The notes beneath the pieces are model-generated. The model did not search any database. It saw nothing but the letters and a program-made list of their open reading frames with translations, and had not been told where the DNA came from. From positions 1-64,000 of the forward strand of contig JAFLTO010000005.1 in the NCBI GenBank assembly GCA_022510425.1: a stretch of DNA of 64,000 nucleotides, in the 5' to 3' direction. Shown one piece after another: positions 25,515-36,631 of this stretch. This DNA comes from Muribaculaceae bacterium (GTDB lineage Bacteria; Bacteroidota; Bacteroidia; Bacteroidales; Muribaculaceae). The position numbers were made by a program, and so were the translations under genes. The first letter of the stretch is position 1, and the number at the start of each line of letters is the position of its first letter.

Positions 25515-26483
25515 TTATTTTTTTCTACCGATTAGTTTTTCTGCAAATTTTCTAAACACTTCTTTTTTCTCATCTGATAAATCAGTGGAGTTAAGAGCTT
25601 TAAGAGCCAAAGAAGAGTAATGGTTTACAGCTTTCTTAGATGATTCTGCAATACCAAGTTTTTCATACAACCGAGTTACTGCTTTTACTCTCAATTCTCC
25701 TGCCGGAATCTTAAATGCGTCACGCAGAGCCTCAGCTGTCTGGGTATCCGATTGCAATGCAGAAACATAGAGATAAGTTTTCTTTTCATTATTTATGTCA
25801 CCACCAATATTCTTACCGAAAGTGGAAGAATCCCCAAAAGTGTCGAGCCAATCATCCTGAATTTGAAAAGCCACTCCCGTCATCATACCAAATTCATACA
25901 TTTTCTGGACATCTGATTGAGAAGCACCTCCAATAATTGCTCCAATTTTAGCACAGGTACCAATCAAAGAACCGGTTTTACATTGAATCATTTCAATATA
26001 ATCATCAAGTTTTATTTGAGATTGCTTTTCAAAATCCATATCCAGTTGCTGCCCTTCATACACTTTAATAGCCATGGAATTGAAAGAGTCTAAAACGCTT
26101 CTTAGAATACTATCATTCACCTCACTTATGAATTGTGACGCAAGAGTTAGCATAGTGTCGCCGGATAATATAGCTGTGTTTTCGTCATATTTTTTATGGA
26201 CCGTCAATCTTCCTCTTCTCAATTCGGATTTATCCATAACATCATCATGAAGAAGAGTAAAATTATGAAAAGTTTCAAGACCAAGTGCCGGGATAATGGC
26301 CATTTCAGCTTTATCACCAAAAGCATCAGCGGTCATTAAAGTAAGCACAGGTCTTATTCTTTTACCTCCGGCAGAAAGGGCGTATTTGATAGGACTATAT
26401 AAAGACTCAAGTTTACCTTCAGGAAATTGCAAGTTCTTAATTGCAGTTTCAATAAGAACTCGGTAGTCATCGATGGTTTGCAT
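25515..26483 (-). CDS. Polyprenyl diphosphate synthase
   Basis: The 322-residue all-helical enzyme condenses isopentenyl diphosphate onto an allylic primer. Both aspartate-rich motifs are present: DDVMD in FTLLHDDVMDKSELRRG and DDWLD in FQIQDDWLDTFGD, plus GGKRIRPVL near the N terminus. The first motif is DDxxD rather than the DDxxxxD of bacterial IspA, which fits geranylgeranyl or longer products, but chain length cannot be fixed by eye. ATG at 26483 (MQTIDDYRVL) is preferred over an upstream TTG. It is the first gene of an operon with tatD and the antiporter. Confidence 0.9.
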   Translation of the reverse strand: MQTIDDYRVLIETAIKNLQFPEGKLESLYSPIKYALSAGGKRIRPVLTLMTADAFGDKAEMAIIPALGLETFHNFTLLHDDVMDKSELRRGRLTVHKKYDENTAILSGDTMLTLASQFISEVNDSILRSVLDSFNSMAIKVYEGQQLDMDFEKQSQIKLDDYIEMIQCKTGSLIGTCAKIGAIIGGASQSDVQKMYEFGMMTGVAFQIQDDWLDTFGDSSTFGKNIGGDINNEKKTYLYVSALQSDTQTAEALRDAFKIPAGELRVKAVTRLYEKLGIAESSKKAVNHYSSLALKALNSTDLSDEKKEVFRKFAEKLIGRKK

Positions 26484-26629
26484 ATTTATTAGAATTAATT
26501 TATGCAAAGTTACTAAAAAATCATATTAGTAAAATTGGATAACCTTATTCTAACATTTTGAAGAGTTGAAATTATTTAGTAAATTCGCATTCAAACGCAA
26601 ACGCATAAAAGATTCAAACAAAGAGAATA

Positions 26630-27067
26630 ATGGATTTCGAAGGAAAAGTAATTCAGTTTCTTGGGGAAACCACCGGGACAGCAAAATCGGGGAATCCCTG
26701 GAAAAAGAAAGAATGGATAGTAGAGACCTTTGGTCAATACCCAAAAAAGGTAAAAATTCAATGTATGAATGCCCGGGCAGATGCATTAAACTTGGAGCCG
26801 GGAAGAGATTATATATATTCTGTAGATCTCGAAAGCCGAGAATTTAATGGGAAATGGTATACTGACGTGAATGTATTCCGAGTACAAGAATATCAACCCC
26901 AACAGAATTTCGGTGGTCAACAACCATCATATCCGGGAGGAGGATATCAAAACCAACAGACTCAACAAGGATATCAAACTCAACCCTATCCAAACCAAGG
27001 CTTTGGAGGAGCCTCACAATCTTTCGCAACAAATGAAGGGGACAGTGACGAAGATTTACCTTTTTAA
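26630..27067 (+). CDS. DUF3127 protein with an SSB-like acidic tail
   Basis: The 145-residue protein has an OB-fold-like DUF3127 domain (about 1-88; GKVIQFLGETTGTAKSG, then NGKWYTDVNVFRV). A glutamine/glycine-rich linker (about 90-125) follows, and the chain ends DSDEDLPF. The linker and the acidic tip ending in proline-phenylalanine copy the C terminus of canonical SSB, which recruits DNA-repair and replication proteins. This suggests a DNA-binding protein that uses the same partners; the family has no established function known to me. Single-gene unit with its own terminator. Confidence 0.87.
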   Translation: MDFEGKVIQFLGETTGTAKSGNPWKKKEWIVETFGQYPKKVKIQCMNARADALNLEPGRDYIYSVDLESREFNGKWYTDVNVFRVQEYQPQQNFGGQQPSYPGGGYQNQQTQQGYQTQPYPNQGFGGASQSFATNEGDSDEDLPF

Positions 27068-27093
27068 AAAATATAAGATAACAAATAACAAAG

Positions 27094-27125
27094 AGGTGAT
27101 GGAGAGTAAATCCTTCACCTTTTTT
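27094..27125 (+). terminator. Terminator after the DUF3127 gene
   Basis: AGGTGA (27094-27099) and TCACCT (27115-27120) form a stem that runs straight into TTTTTATTT. It lies 27 bases past the stop codon and just before the convergent helicase gene. Confidence 0.65.
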
Positions 27126-27128
27126 ATT

Positions 27129-28523
27129 TCACACTACCGGGAAAGGCGAGTTAACAAAATATACTCTTTGTGTAGCCCGGGTTATAGCAGTATAAAGCCA
27201 ACGAAAGAAATCTACGGATGAGAAATCAGGGGGCAGACCGCCTAAGTCAATATAAACATGTTTCCATTGTCCTCCCTGAGCCTTATGACAAGTGATACAA
27301 TAACCATATTTCACTTGAAGAGCATTATAATAAGGATCCTCTTGTACAGCTTTTATTTTTTGAGAAAGTTCACCTTCTTTAGAAGTGAGGACCCTATTAT
27401 AAAAACGTTCCATTTCATCTTTAGGGATCTGAGGTCCTTCCGCCACTAAGCTTCTGAGCATTATTTGTGTTTGCAATATCTGATCATTTCCCGGTATCTG
27501 AAGTTGGGTTGATGCGAACCATCTTCCATATTTTTTTGTTTTTTCACCCACATTTATGACTTCTACGATTTCACCGTTAGCCAAAAGAGTGGGAATTTTG
27601 TTTTCCCTGCTCCAATAATAATCATTTTTAGAAATAACTATTCTTTCTCCTTTGATAAGAGGAGATTCTGCATCAAGAAGGAATTTTCGAATTGTATTAT
27701 TAATGATATTAGCACGAAAATTTGAACGAGTGATTACAATAGTTTCATCTTTTCCTACATTAAACCAGGAAGAAGCCAAATCATCCAACATTTCATTAGT
27801 TTCAACAATACGTATATCGTTAAATCCATTTTTATTAATATAAAAGTCGTTGATCGTGGAATTGTTAAATAATAGATTCCTTATAAAAGTAGCATTATAA
27901 AGAATACCACTATCCTCGGCATGACGGCCGATTTCATCAAGACTGAAAAAATAAGGATTAAGGCCTAAAGATTTTAATCTATCCGGATCCAATGCATAAG
28001 AAGCTGACTGTCCTACAGGAGGTAATTGAGCTGAGTCTCCCACCAAAATCATTGAACAACCGGACCCACTATACACAAAATGAATCAGTTGACGTAACAA
28101 AGAGTTATTTAAAGAGGAGCCATCAGTAATTAATGAGGCTTCATCAACAATAAAAATAGTATCTGATTCATTGTTTTGTGCCAGGAAGAAAGTAGAATTA
28201 GAAGGGTCGGAAGAATTTCCTTTAAAAAGCCGTTTATGAATAGTTGAAGCTTTTCCGAAAGCTAAACCGGCGGCTACTTTGGCAGCTCTACCGGTTGGAG
28301 CTAAAACCACAGTCTTTTTCTTTATATCATTAAGAGCCTTGACTAATGCACCCATTACAGAAGTTTTACCCGTACCGGCATAACCATTAATCACAAAGAC
28401 ATCATTAGGACCTTTTTGATCGATAAAATAAGATAAAGCATACACAAGAGAAATTTGTTGGGCATTAGGAGAGAATGGGAGGTGATTAAGAATAAGGGTC
28501 CTTATATGATTTATTTCTGACAT
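27129..28523 (-). CDS. RecD-like ATP-dependent DNA helicase (superfamily 1B)
   Basis: The 464-residue protein has Walker A GYAGTGKTSVMGAL, Walker B IFIVDEAS, motif III GDSAQLPPVGQSASY and the C-terminal UvrD_C_2 signature CITCHKAQGGQWKHV followed by RWLYTAITRATQRVYFV. It is a stand-alone RecD2/Pif1-like 5'-3' helicase without the N-terminal extension of RecD2, as commonly seen in Bacteroidetes. It probably acts in repair or replication. It is transcribed leftwards from beside the enolase promoter and is divergent from eno. Confidence 0.92.
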   Translation of the reverse strand: MSEINHIRTLILNHLPFSPNAQQISLVYALSYFIDQKGPNDVFVINGYAGTGKTSVMGALVKALNDIKKKTVVLAPTGRAAKVAAGLAFGKASTIHKRLFKGNSSDPSNSTFFLAQNNESDTIFIVDEASLITDGSSLNNSLLRQLIHFVYSGSGCSMILVGDSAQLPPVGQSASYALDPDRLKSLGLNPYFFSLDEIGRHAEDSGILYNATFIRNLLFNNSTINDFYINKNGFNDIRIVETNEMLDDLASSWFNVGKDETIVITRSNFRANIINNTIRKFLLDAESPLIKGERIVISKNDYYWSRENKIPTLLANGEIVEVINVGEKTKKYGRWFASTQLQIPGNDQILQTQIMLRSLVAEGPQIPKDEMERFYNRVLTSKEGELSQKIKAVQEDPYYNALQVKYGYCITCHKAQGGQWKHVYIDLGGLPPDFSSVDFFRWLYTAITRATQRVYFVNSPFPVV

Positions 28524-28571
28524 GTGATTATTTTATCTTTTGAAAAAGGGATTTAGATAGCAAAATTTTAG

Positions 28572-28579
28572 TATATTTG
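28572..28579 (+). promoter_or_regulatory. Bacteroidetes -7 box of the enolase gene
   Basis: TATATTTG fits TAnnTTTG. Transcription would start about 28587, leaving a leader of about 50 bases before the ATG at 28640. A TTTG lies at 28539-28542, but 29 bases upstream, too far for a consensus -33 box. Confidence 0.45.
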
Positions 28580-28594
28580 CAAAGTTAAGGCTAA

Positions 28595-29941
<1,347 letters not shown>

Positions 29942-29966
29942 GAATTAAGAACCTTGAATCAAGAAA

Positions 29967-29999
29967 GGGAATGGTGAAATCAACACTATTCCCTTTTTT
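29967..29999 (+). terminator. Enolase terminator
   Basis: GGGAATGGTG (29967-29976) and CACTATTCCC (29984-29993) pair over 10 bp with one G-T wobble and are followed by six T. Confidence 0.88.
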
Positions 30000-30050
30000 C
30001 ATCAATTAAACTTTGGGTGAAGCTGACATGTTTTGATCATGCCCTTCTTG

Positions 30051-31178
30051 TTATTTTTCCTGTTTCTTAATTTGGCGGTCAGTCACCATAATATATGCCA
30101 AAGCGAATAATCCGAGAACAACATAAGTAAATGCTTGGAATGACCAAACCACCACACTGAACGCTGTGCCTTGAGTGCTGCTTATTCCAAATAAAGATAA
30201 TGCAAACATTATGGCCAGATTCCATGGTCCAAGACCACCGTTGGATGGAATACCCATAGAGAGGGAACCAAAGACGAAAGCCACTAAACCGGGTAATAGT
30301 CCATAGGCCAAACCAGTCTCATGAATCAATTCTTTTGTATAACTAAAAGAAAAGAAGGAGATGTAAATTTCTATGAAATAGAGTACCCAAGTCAAAATAG
30401 ATAACAGGAGATATAACCACCAAAGTTTCATACGGAAAATTATGCTAAAACCTTGCCACATTCTTTTGATATTTCCTGTGATCGCCTGAGCCCATTTTTT
30501 TTTACGAAAAAAATAAAGTAAAGCAACGAAGAAAGCTATACAGCCCCCAAGAGAGAGCCATAGAGTGGCGTTATCCACTACTTTTTTAACCTCCCGTCCT
30601 ATTTCATAATGGTCCATGAAATCCATGATATAAGGATGAGCACACACCAATGCAACTATGAACAGAATCATTATTATGACCCAATCAATAAAACGGTCGC
30701 CGATATCGGTACCGATAACGGTTGATAAGGGAGCCTTCTGTCTTTTGCTTACGAAAACGCATCTCCAAGCTTCTCCCATCTGTGGAAAAACCAAATTGAG
30801 GGCATAAGCCCCGAAAAGAGTTACCCATTCACAAACAACTGTCATAGGTTTGACACCGGCCGCTTTCAATTGTAAACCCCATCTGACTCCCCTCACCATT
30901 AAAGACAAGACTGTGGCCAACATCATTATGCCTATAAACCAATAGTTACAACCTTTATGCACTATTTCCATTACATTATGGAAATTGACCTTATGAAAGA
31001 GCCAAAGGATTAAAAATACTGAAACTGCCAAGGGGAAACCATAGCGGAAGATATCTCCAGCAATTTTTTTTATTAGCTGAAAAGACTTATTTTTTTCTAA
31101 ATCTTTTAATTTCTGCCTAAAAGATTTTTTCGGTGAATCCGGTTGCAGTTGAGGTTTTGTTTTGTTTATGTCTGCCAT
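30051..31178 (-). CDS. Flippase-like membrane protein (LPG synthase TM family, UPF0104/YbhN-type)
   Basis: The 375-residue protein has about eight transmembrane helices and the family motifs GVRWGLQLKAAG near 90-110 and GIPSNGGLGPWNLAIMFAL near 310-330. It is the membrane part of the MprF/AglD-type family without the aminoacyl transferase domain, thought to move lipids or lipid-linked sugars. A cytoplasmic lysine-rich segment of about 40 residues leads the protein. It is divergent from the CoA transferase gene, with 160 bases between them. Substrate unknown. Confidence 0.87.
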   Translation of the reverse strand: MADINKTKPQLQPDSPKKSFRQKLKDLEKNKSFQLIKKIAGDIFRYGFPLAVSVFLILWLFHKVNFHNVMEIVHKGCNYWFIGIMMLATVLSLMVRGVRWGLQLKAAGVKPMTVVCEWVTLFGAYALNLVFPQMGEAWRCVFVSKRQKAPLSTVIGTDIGDRFIDWVIIMILFIVALVCAHPYIMDFMDHYEIGREVKKVVDNATLWLSLGGCIAFFVALLYFFRKKKWAQAITGNIKRMWQGFSIIFRMKLWWLYLLLSILTWVLYFIEIYISFFSFSYTKELIHETGLAYGLLPGLVAFVFGSLSMGIPSNGGLGPWNLAIMFALSLFGISSTQGTAFSVVVWSFQAFTYVVLGLFALAYIMVTDRQIKKQEK

Positions 31179-31338
31179 AAATACAAATCGGACAGGCGTG
31201 TTTTATGGTTATAACGTAAAGAATGATATTAGAGTTTAAAATGTTTTGTCACCACGCAGATATTGGTTAAATTCGCAGTGCAAATATATAAATAAAATTT
31301 GCAACTAAACCTATAATCTAATTTCAAAAACAACACAT

Positions 31339-32838
31339 ATGAGATTTCCGATTATAACTCCCGAAGAAGCAGCCGAATACGTGCATAATGGAGATAATGT
31401 GGGATTTTCCGGATTTACTGCTGCGGGAACTCCGAAAGTTGTCCCGGGTGCAATAGCAGCCAAAGCCGAAAGACTGCATGCCGAAGGTAAACCATTTCAG
31501 ATTAATGTATACACAGGAGCATCTACGAGCGATCTGTGTGACGGAGTATTGGTAAGAGCGGATGCTGTTAATAAAAGAACTCCCTACCAAAGTCATGGTG
31601 ATTTGAGAAAAAACTTAAATTCGCATAAAGTTCATTATTTTGATCTTCATTTGTCAGAGCTTGCTCAAAAAGTTCGTTACGGCTTTTTCGGAGATATAGA
31701 TGTGGCAATAGTGGAAGTGGCAGAAATACTTGATGACGGATCAGTAGTGCTTGGAACCGGAGTAGGGAATACTCCAACCTTTACTAATTGTGCTAAGAAA
31801 GTAATCATTGAATTAAATGAAAAGCTACCAAAATCGCTAAGAGGTATACATGATATTTATGTGCCTTTAGATCCTCCGGTGAGAAGCGAAATCCCGGTAT
31901 TTAAACCGAGCGATAGAGTGGGATCTCCTTTGTTAAAAATTGATCCCGAAAAAATAGTAGGTGTAGTTAAAACATCCAAAATGGATGATATCAAGCCCTT
32001 CACAGAACCAGATGAAGTAACGAAACATATTGGTGCTAATGTATGTAATTTCTTGATAGATGAACTTCACAAAGGAATTATACCTGCATCTTTCCTGCCT
32101 TTGCAAAGCGGAGTTGGAAATGTAGCTAACGCAGTGCTCTATGGTCTTGCAGATGCAAAAGAAATACCAGCCTTCGAGATGTATACTGAGGTTATTCAGG
32201 ATGCGGTTCTTGATCTTATGAAAAAGGGAAGGTGTAAATTCGGCAGCACATGTTCTTTAACAATCTCAGAACATGTGGAGGAAGAATTTCTTGAGAATCT
32301 TGATTTCTACAAAGATAAAATATGTTTACGACCGGCCGAAATTTCAAACAATCCGGAAGTGATCAGAAGACTTGGAGTTATCACCATGAATACTGCTCTT
32401 GAAGCAGATATATTTGGTAATATCAATTCCACACACGTCACAGGAACAAAGATGATGAATGGAATAGGAGGATCGGGCGACTTTACTCGAAACGCATATA
32501 TATCCATCTTCTCATGTCCTTCAGTGACCAAGGGCGGAAAGATTTCCAATATTGTGCCTATGGTTTCTCATGTGGATCATTCGGAACATTCTGTTGATAT
32601 TTTGATCACCGATCAAGGTATCGCTGATTTGCGAGGGAAGGATCCTGTGGAAAGAGCACATGAAATAATAGATCATTGTGTTGCACCTGAATATAAGGAA
32701 TTACTACGTGACTACCTTAAAATGTCGGAAGAAGTAGGAGGTCAAACACCTCATAACTTGGAAGCATCTCTTTCATTCCATACTGAATTTCTCAATTCAG
32801 GCGACATGAGGAATGTAGATTATTCAAAATATAGATGA
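31339..32838 (+). CDS. Succinate-type acetyl/propionyl-CoA transferase (class I)
   Basis: The 499-residue protein belongs to the Cat1/AarC/ScpC group that moves CoA between succinate and acetate or propionate. The N-terminal half has GFSGFTAAGTPKVVPGA and ATSDLC-like turns; the conserved active glutamate lies in NTALEADIFGNINSTHV and the CoA-binding glycines in GIGGSGDFTRNAY. In Bacteroidales such enzymes serve propionate formation via succinyl-CoA. Length and motifs are complete. ATG at 31339 follows AACACAT and gives the usual start. Single-gene unit with its own terminator. Confidence 0.93.
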   Translation: MRFPIITPEEAAEYVHNGDNVGFSGFTAAGTPKVVPGAIAAKAERLHAEGKPFQINVYTGASTSDLCDGVLVRADAVNKRTPYQSHGDLRKNLNSHKVHYFDLHLSELAQKVRYGFFGDIDVAIVEVAEILDDGSVVLGTGVGNTPTFTNCAKKVIIELNEKLPKSLRGIHDIYVPLDPPVRSEIPVFKPSDRVGSPLLKIDPEKIVGVVKTSKMDDIKPFTEPDEVTKHIGANVCNFLIDELHKGIIPASFLPLQSGVGNVANAVLYGLADAKEIPAFEMYTEVIQDAVLDLMKKGRCKFGSTCSLTISEHVEEEFLENLDFYKDKICLRPAEISNNPEVIRRLGVITMNTALEADIFGNINSTHVTGTKMMNGIGGSGDFTRNAYISIFSCPSVTKGGKISNIVPMVSHVDHSEHSVDILITDQGIADLRGKDPVERAHEIIDHCVAPEYKELLRDYLKMSEEVGGQTPHNLEASLSFHTEFLNSGDMRNVDYSKYR

Positions 32839-32869
32839 TTATAGGTTTATATTTGAAAAATTCAATAAA

Positions 32870-32900
32870 AGGGCATCCTAAGGGGGTGCCCTATTCTATT
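32870..32900 (+). terminator. Terminator after the CoA transferase
   Basis: GGGCATCC (32871-32878) and GGGTGCCC (32884-32891) form a stem with one G-T pair, followed by TATTCTATT. The T-run is imperfect. Confidence 0.65.
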
Positions 32901-32993
32901 AAGAGGAGGTAAGAATATTATTAGAGAATAAAAGAATAAGGTAGGTTAACATGAATTTATTAAATTTGCAATAGAGAAAATATGCATATATAA

Positions 32994-34952
32994 ATGAGCT
33001 TTCAAAATATTATTTCAAAAGGTGTTAAGATTTCCATCATAGGTTGCCTATTGTCTATGGGATTATCTACGAGTGCGGATAATCGTTCAAAACTTCCTAC
33101 CACAGAAATCTTGGGAAAGGAGTATTATATCTATATTGTGAAAAAGGGAGAATCAGCCTATGGTATAGCAAAAAAGAATGGATGGGATTTAGAAGAGTTG
33201 TTGCGTTTGAATCCGGAGGCAAAAGGAAATATGGAAAAAGGAGAAAGGCTTTATTATCCTACCGGCCAGATATCCATAGTAACAGAAATGCAGGAACCTA
33301 TAGAAATAGATTATTCATCTCTTGAACCAATAAAACATAAAGTGAAAAAAGGAGAGACTGTGTATAGTATTTCCCGACAATATAATGTGCCTTTGGAAAT
33401 AATTTACAAGTATAATCCTGAGTCAAAAAGAGGAGTCAAAACAGGTGAAGTTATCCAGATTCCTCAAAATGGTACAACGCAATATTATTATTATACTTTA
33501 AAATCCGGAGACTCACTTACAAGTCTAGCACAAACATACAATACTTCTGTAGAGGATTTATTAAAGAACAATGCAGGGCTAACTGTCAATAATCTACCAA
33601 AAGGGGAGATTATAAGAATCTCTATCAATTCTAATTTAAGTAAAATTAAAACTGAGTTGGTTACTGAAGAAAGAGTGTCAAAAATTTCAGATTATAAAGT
33701 TGAAAAGAATGAATCCTGGGAAGATATTTCGGAAAAGACCGGTGTGGAAGTAGAAGTGCTTAAAGAAGCCAACTTCGAATCTGAAAAGCCTAAAGAGCAT
33801 TCCGTGGTTACAGTGCCGGTTATTGAGACAGTGGAAGTGGAACAAACAGTACCTATTGAAGAATCCTCGAATCTTACATCAGAGGAGGTACAAGAAATTT
33901 ATGATAACGTTAAAGGCGTAAATGCTGATACAACGAATTTTGATGGAGTTAGAATGGCTTTGATTATGGATGAGCCAAGTTCAAAGAAAGATATAGATTT
34001 CACCAGAGGATTATTAATAGGTATGTCTGAATTTAAAAATGCCACTTACAAACTCGACTTGAAAGTTATGGATGGCAGGGTATCGACAGCAGACTTAATA
34101 GGAGAGCTGGATAATTATGAACCCAACCTTATAATTTCCACGGCAGATAGAGCCTTCCCTTTATTTCTTGCTGATTATGGTAACACCAATAATGTGCAGA
34201 TTGTGAATGTTTTCGATTTAAAGAATGATTTATACGAAGATAATTCATCAATGGTGCAGCTACTTCCTCCATCGGGATATTTTTATGACAGGTTGGCTAC
34301 AAAGATATATAAAGATAACAGGCATCGTAGACTAATAGCGGTAGGAGAGGAAGATGAAAGCGATGGAATGGCAATAGAACTTTTTAATCTATTTGAAAAT
34401 GGGGATAAGATAACATTAGAAGAATTTGGTGCTTTTGAGCCAGATGTACTTGAACCGATATTAATTTATTCTTATGCATCAAAAAAAGAAGATGTTGATG
34501 ATTTTTTCAAAAATGTAGGTAATCTTTCGGAAAATAATCCTGAATTGGATTTTAAAATAATCGGCAGGACGAGTTGGATAGCAATGACAGATGATTATGA
34601 AGATCAATTTGAAGAATATTCAGTTTATGTGCCGTCACGAGTGTGGTTGAATGAGAAGTCGAGGAATTGGGAAAAATTTACCAATGTATACGAAGAAATG
34701 TATGAAGGTTCACCAGTGAGATCAATTCCAAATTTTGCAGCCAGTGGATATGATGTTGCCAAATATTTCATACCTTTAGTTGCAGTTAACCATGGAGATT
34801 TTAATCAAGGATTAAAGAATTATTCAGAGGTTTCGCTTCAAAACGAAATAGATCTCTCAAGGGTAAACAACTGGGGAGGATTTATTAACGGAACAAGTTA
34901 TCTAATAAGATTCAGACCGGGAGGAGAAACCGAAGGAATAACGGTGAAATAA
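32994..34952 (+). CDS. PBP1-like protein with LysM repeats
   Basis: The 652-residue exported protein has an N-terminal signal segment (about 1-28) and three clear LysM repeats at about 46-90 (YIVKKGESAYGIAKKNG), 112-156 (HKVKKGETVYSISRQYN) and 164-210, with a fourth degenerate one at about 230-275. From about 305 it is a type 1 periplasmic-binding-protein fold (VRMALIMDEPSS onward to the end). LysM domains bind peptidoglycan; the PBP1 domain in a cell-wall-tethered protein is typical of Bacteroidales and of unknown use. It is followed 34 bases later by a porin gene, and the two are probably co-transcribed. Confidence 0.88.
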   Translation: MSFQNIISKGVKISIIGCLLSMGLSTSADNRSKLPTTEILGKEYYIYIVKKGESAYGIAKKNGWDLEELLRLNPEAKGNMEKGERLYYPTGQISIVTEMQEPIEIDYSSLEPIKHKVKKGETVYSISRQYNVPLEIIYKYNPESKRGVKTGEVIQIPQNGTTQYYYYTLKSGDSLTSLAQTYNTSVEDLLKNNAGLTVNNLPKGEIIRISINSNLSKIKTELVTEERVSKISDYKVEKNESWEDISEKTGVEVEVLKEANFESEKPKEHSVVTVPVIETVEVEQTVPIEESSNLTSEEVQEIYDNVKGVNADTTNFDGVRMALIMDEPSSKKDIDFTRGLLIGMSEFKNATYKLDLKVMDGRVSTADLIGELDNYEPNLIISTADRAFPLFLADYGNTNNVQIVNVFDLKNDLYEDNSSMVQLLPPSGYFYDRLATKIYKDNRHRRLIAVGEEDESDGMAIELFNLFENGDKITLEEFGAFEPDVLEPILIYSYASKKEDVDDFFKNVGNLSENNPELDFKIIGRTSWIAMTDDYEDQFEEYSVYVPSRVWLNEKSRNWEKFTNVYEEMYEGSPVRSIPNFAASGYDVAKYFIPLVAVNHGDFNQGLKNYSEVSLQNEIDLSRVNNWGGFINGTSYLIRFRPGGETEGITVK

Positions 34953-34986
34953 ACATATTAATGACTATTTGTGGGGGGTTGTAAAT

Positions 34987-35694
34987 ATGGATAAAAAGAA
35001 AAAGATATTAATCATAAGTTATATTGTTTCTTTATTTACCTTGATATTACTTAGCGGGAATCCGACAAAAGCTCAGACTCATTATCAGTCTAATGTTGCC
35101 ATTGGATTGAAAGGAGGCATGGATTTCTCAGAAGTATTCTTTAATCCTCATGTAAAACAAACCTTCCAACCCGGATACACTGCAGGAGTTATGGTAAGAT
35201 ATATTGAGGAAAATCACTTTGGACTTATAGGAGAATTGAATTTTGCGCAACGTGGATGGAAGGAAAATTTTGAAGACGATCCATTTCATTATAGTCGTGA
35301 TTTAGATTACATAGATTTATGTTTTCTGGCTCATATTTATTTCGGGAAAAGGGGAAGGTTTTTTTTCAATGCCGGTCCTCAGGTAGGCTACTATTTAGGA
35401 GAACATATTAAGGCAAATTTTGATCCTAAGGATATTGCCAATATCCCGGGATTCCCGATAATCAACCGTATTAACCAACAAATGACTGAACCAATAAATA
35501 TAAAAGTTGATTATGGAATATCAGCGGGACTTGGAGGGGAATTCAACATAAATAAAAGGAACTCCATTTGTTTGGAATGTAGATTCTATTTTGGACTCGC
35601 CAATATTTTTTCTACTAAAAGAGCTGATTATTTTAATGCCTCGAATCAGATGAGTCTTTCAGCAACCATTGGGTACTGGTTAAGAGTGAAATAA
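34987..35694 (+). CDS. Outer-membrane beta-barrel porin-like protein
   Basis: ATG at 34987 gives a 235-residue product that begins MDKKKKILIISYIVSLFTLI, a signal peptide ending near ANPTKAQ. The mature part has alternating amphipathic strands (NVAIGLKGGMDFSEVFFN, YTAGVMVRYIEE, MSLSATIGYWLRVK at the end) of the outer-membrane protein beta-barrel family. An upstream non-ATG start would add six residues without a reason. The C terminus ends with the aromatic/hydrophobic pattern of a barrel signal. It follows the PBP1-LysM gene, which suggests an envelope function in common. Confidence 0.82.
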   Translation: MDKKKKILIISYIVSLFTLILLSGNPTKAQTHYQSNVAIGLKGGMDFSEVFFNPHVKQTFQPGYTAGVMVRYIEENHFGLIGELNFAQRGWKENFEDDPFHYSRDLDYIDLCFLAHIYFGKRGRFFFNAGPQVGYYLGEHIKANFDPKDIANIPGFPIINRINQQMTEPINIKVDYGISAGLGGEFNINKRNSICLECRFYFGLANIFSTKRADYFNASNQMSLSATIGYWLRVK

Positions 35695-35748
35695 TATCAG
35701 GGAAAATTCTAAAGGTAAGGGTAAAGGATTAAGGAGAAAAAGGGGAGA

Positions 35749-36582
35749 TTAAAAAAAGAATGAGAATTCGGGGAAAAGTGTATAATAAATAACCAAGAAA
35801 ATAAAAGAAGCAGGCATTACCAGCAGAAGAGAGTCGATTCTATCGAGAATTCCTCCATGCCCTGGCATAATATTACCGGAATCTTTTATATTCAAGCTTC
35901 TTTTCATAAGAGATTCCACCAGGTCTCCCCAGGTTGAAAAAGCTGTGACTACAAGAGCAAAAATAAGCCAAGTTATAACATTCCATTTGACATCCCAGAA
36001 AAAGCCTCCTCCAATAGCAAAAAGCCATCCGGCTATTAAATTGAAACCCAAACCTCCCACAAAACCTTCCCATGATTTTTTGGGAGAAATTCTTTCAAAA
36101 AGTCTTCTTTTCCCGAAAAGAGATCCTACTACAAAGGCACCGGTATCATTAATCCATATCATTAGGAAAATTGCCAGGATGAAATGTAATCCCAGATATT
36201 TCCCAATAAAAGTCATACATGCTAATGGAATGCCGATATAAATCTGGCTCATCAAGGATATGGCAAGGCATCTTATGGGAGTGTCACTTTTAAGATAAAG
36301 TTCCAAAATCATTCTGCAAAGGTACACCACTATCCAACCAAGTAAAGGATAACCCAACCATCCAAATGATAAGAAAACAATACCTGTTGCATCTAAAATT
36401 GTTATAGGTAAAGAAGAGATACTTATACCTTCACAAACTTTTTCAAATTCCACAATGGCCAAAACCCCAAGAACAGCAGTAAGAATAGAAAATGGTACAG
36501 GTCCCCAGAATATAAATCCTACAATTATTCCGATATACACGATACCGGAAATGGAACGAAGCAACCAACTTTTGAATTTCAT
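35749..36582 (-). CDS. cdsA: Phosphatidate cytidylyltransferase
   Basis: The 277-residue membrane protein makes CDP-diacylglycerol, the branch-point of phospholipid synthesis. It has about seven transmembrane helices and the family signature with the acidic residues SLMKRSLNIKDSGNIMPGHG, GGILDRIDSLL. ATG at 36582 (MKFKSWLLRSISG) replaces an upstream TTG start. It lies 49 bases after the lpxA gene in the same direction and converges with the porin gene. In many relatives cdsA follows ftsH directly; here an RND operon and lpxA lie between. Confidence 0.95.
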   Translation of the reverse strand: MKFKSWLLRSISGIVYIGIIVGFIFWGPVPFSILTAVLGVLAIVEFEKVCEGISISSLPITILDATGIVFLSFGWLGYPLLGWIVVYLCRMILELYLKSDTPIRCLAISLMSQIYIGIPLACMTFIGKYLGLHFILAIFLMIWINDTGAFVVGSLFGKRRLFERISPKKSWEGFVGGLGFNLIAGWLFAIGGGFFWDVKWNVITWLIFALVVTAFSTWGDLVESLMKRSLNIKDSGNIMPGHGGILDRIDSLLLVMPASFIFLVIYYTLFPEFSFFF

Positions 36583-36631
36583 TTTTGGAATAGAGGAGGA
36601 GAGGAACAAGTGTTATTTAAAAATATTTAAA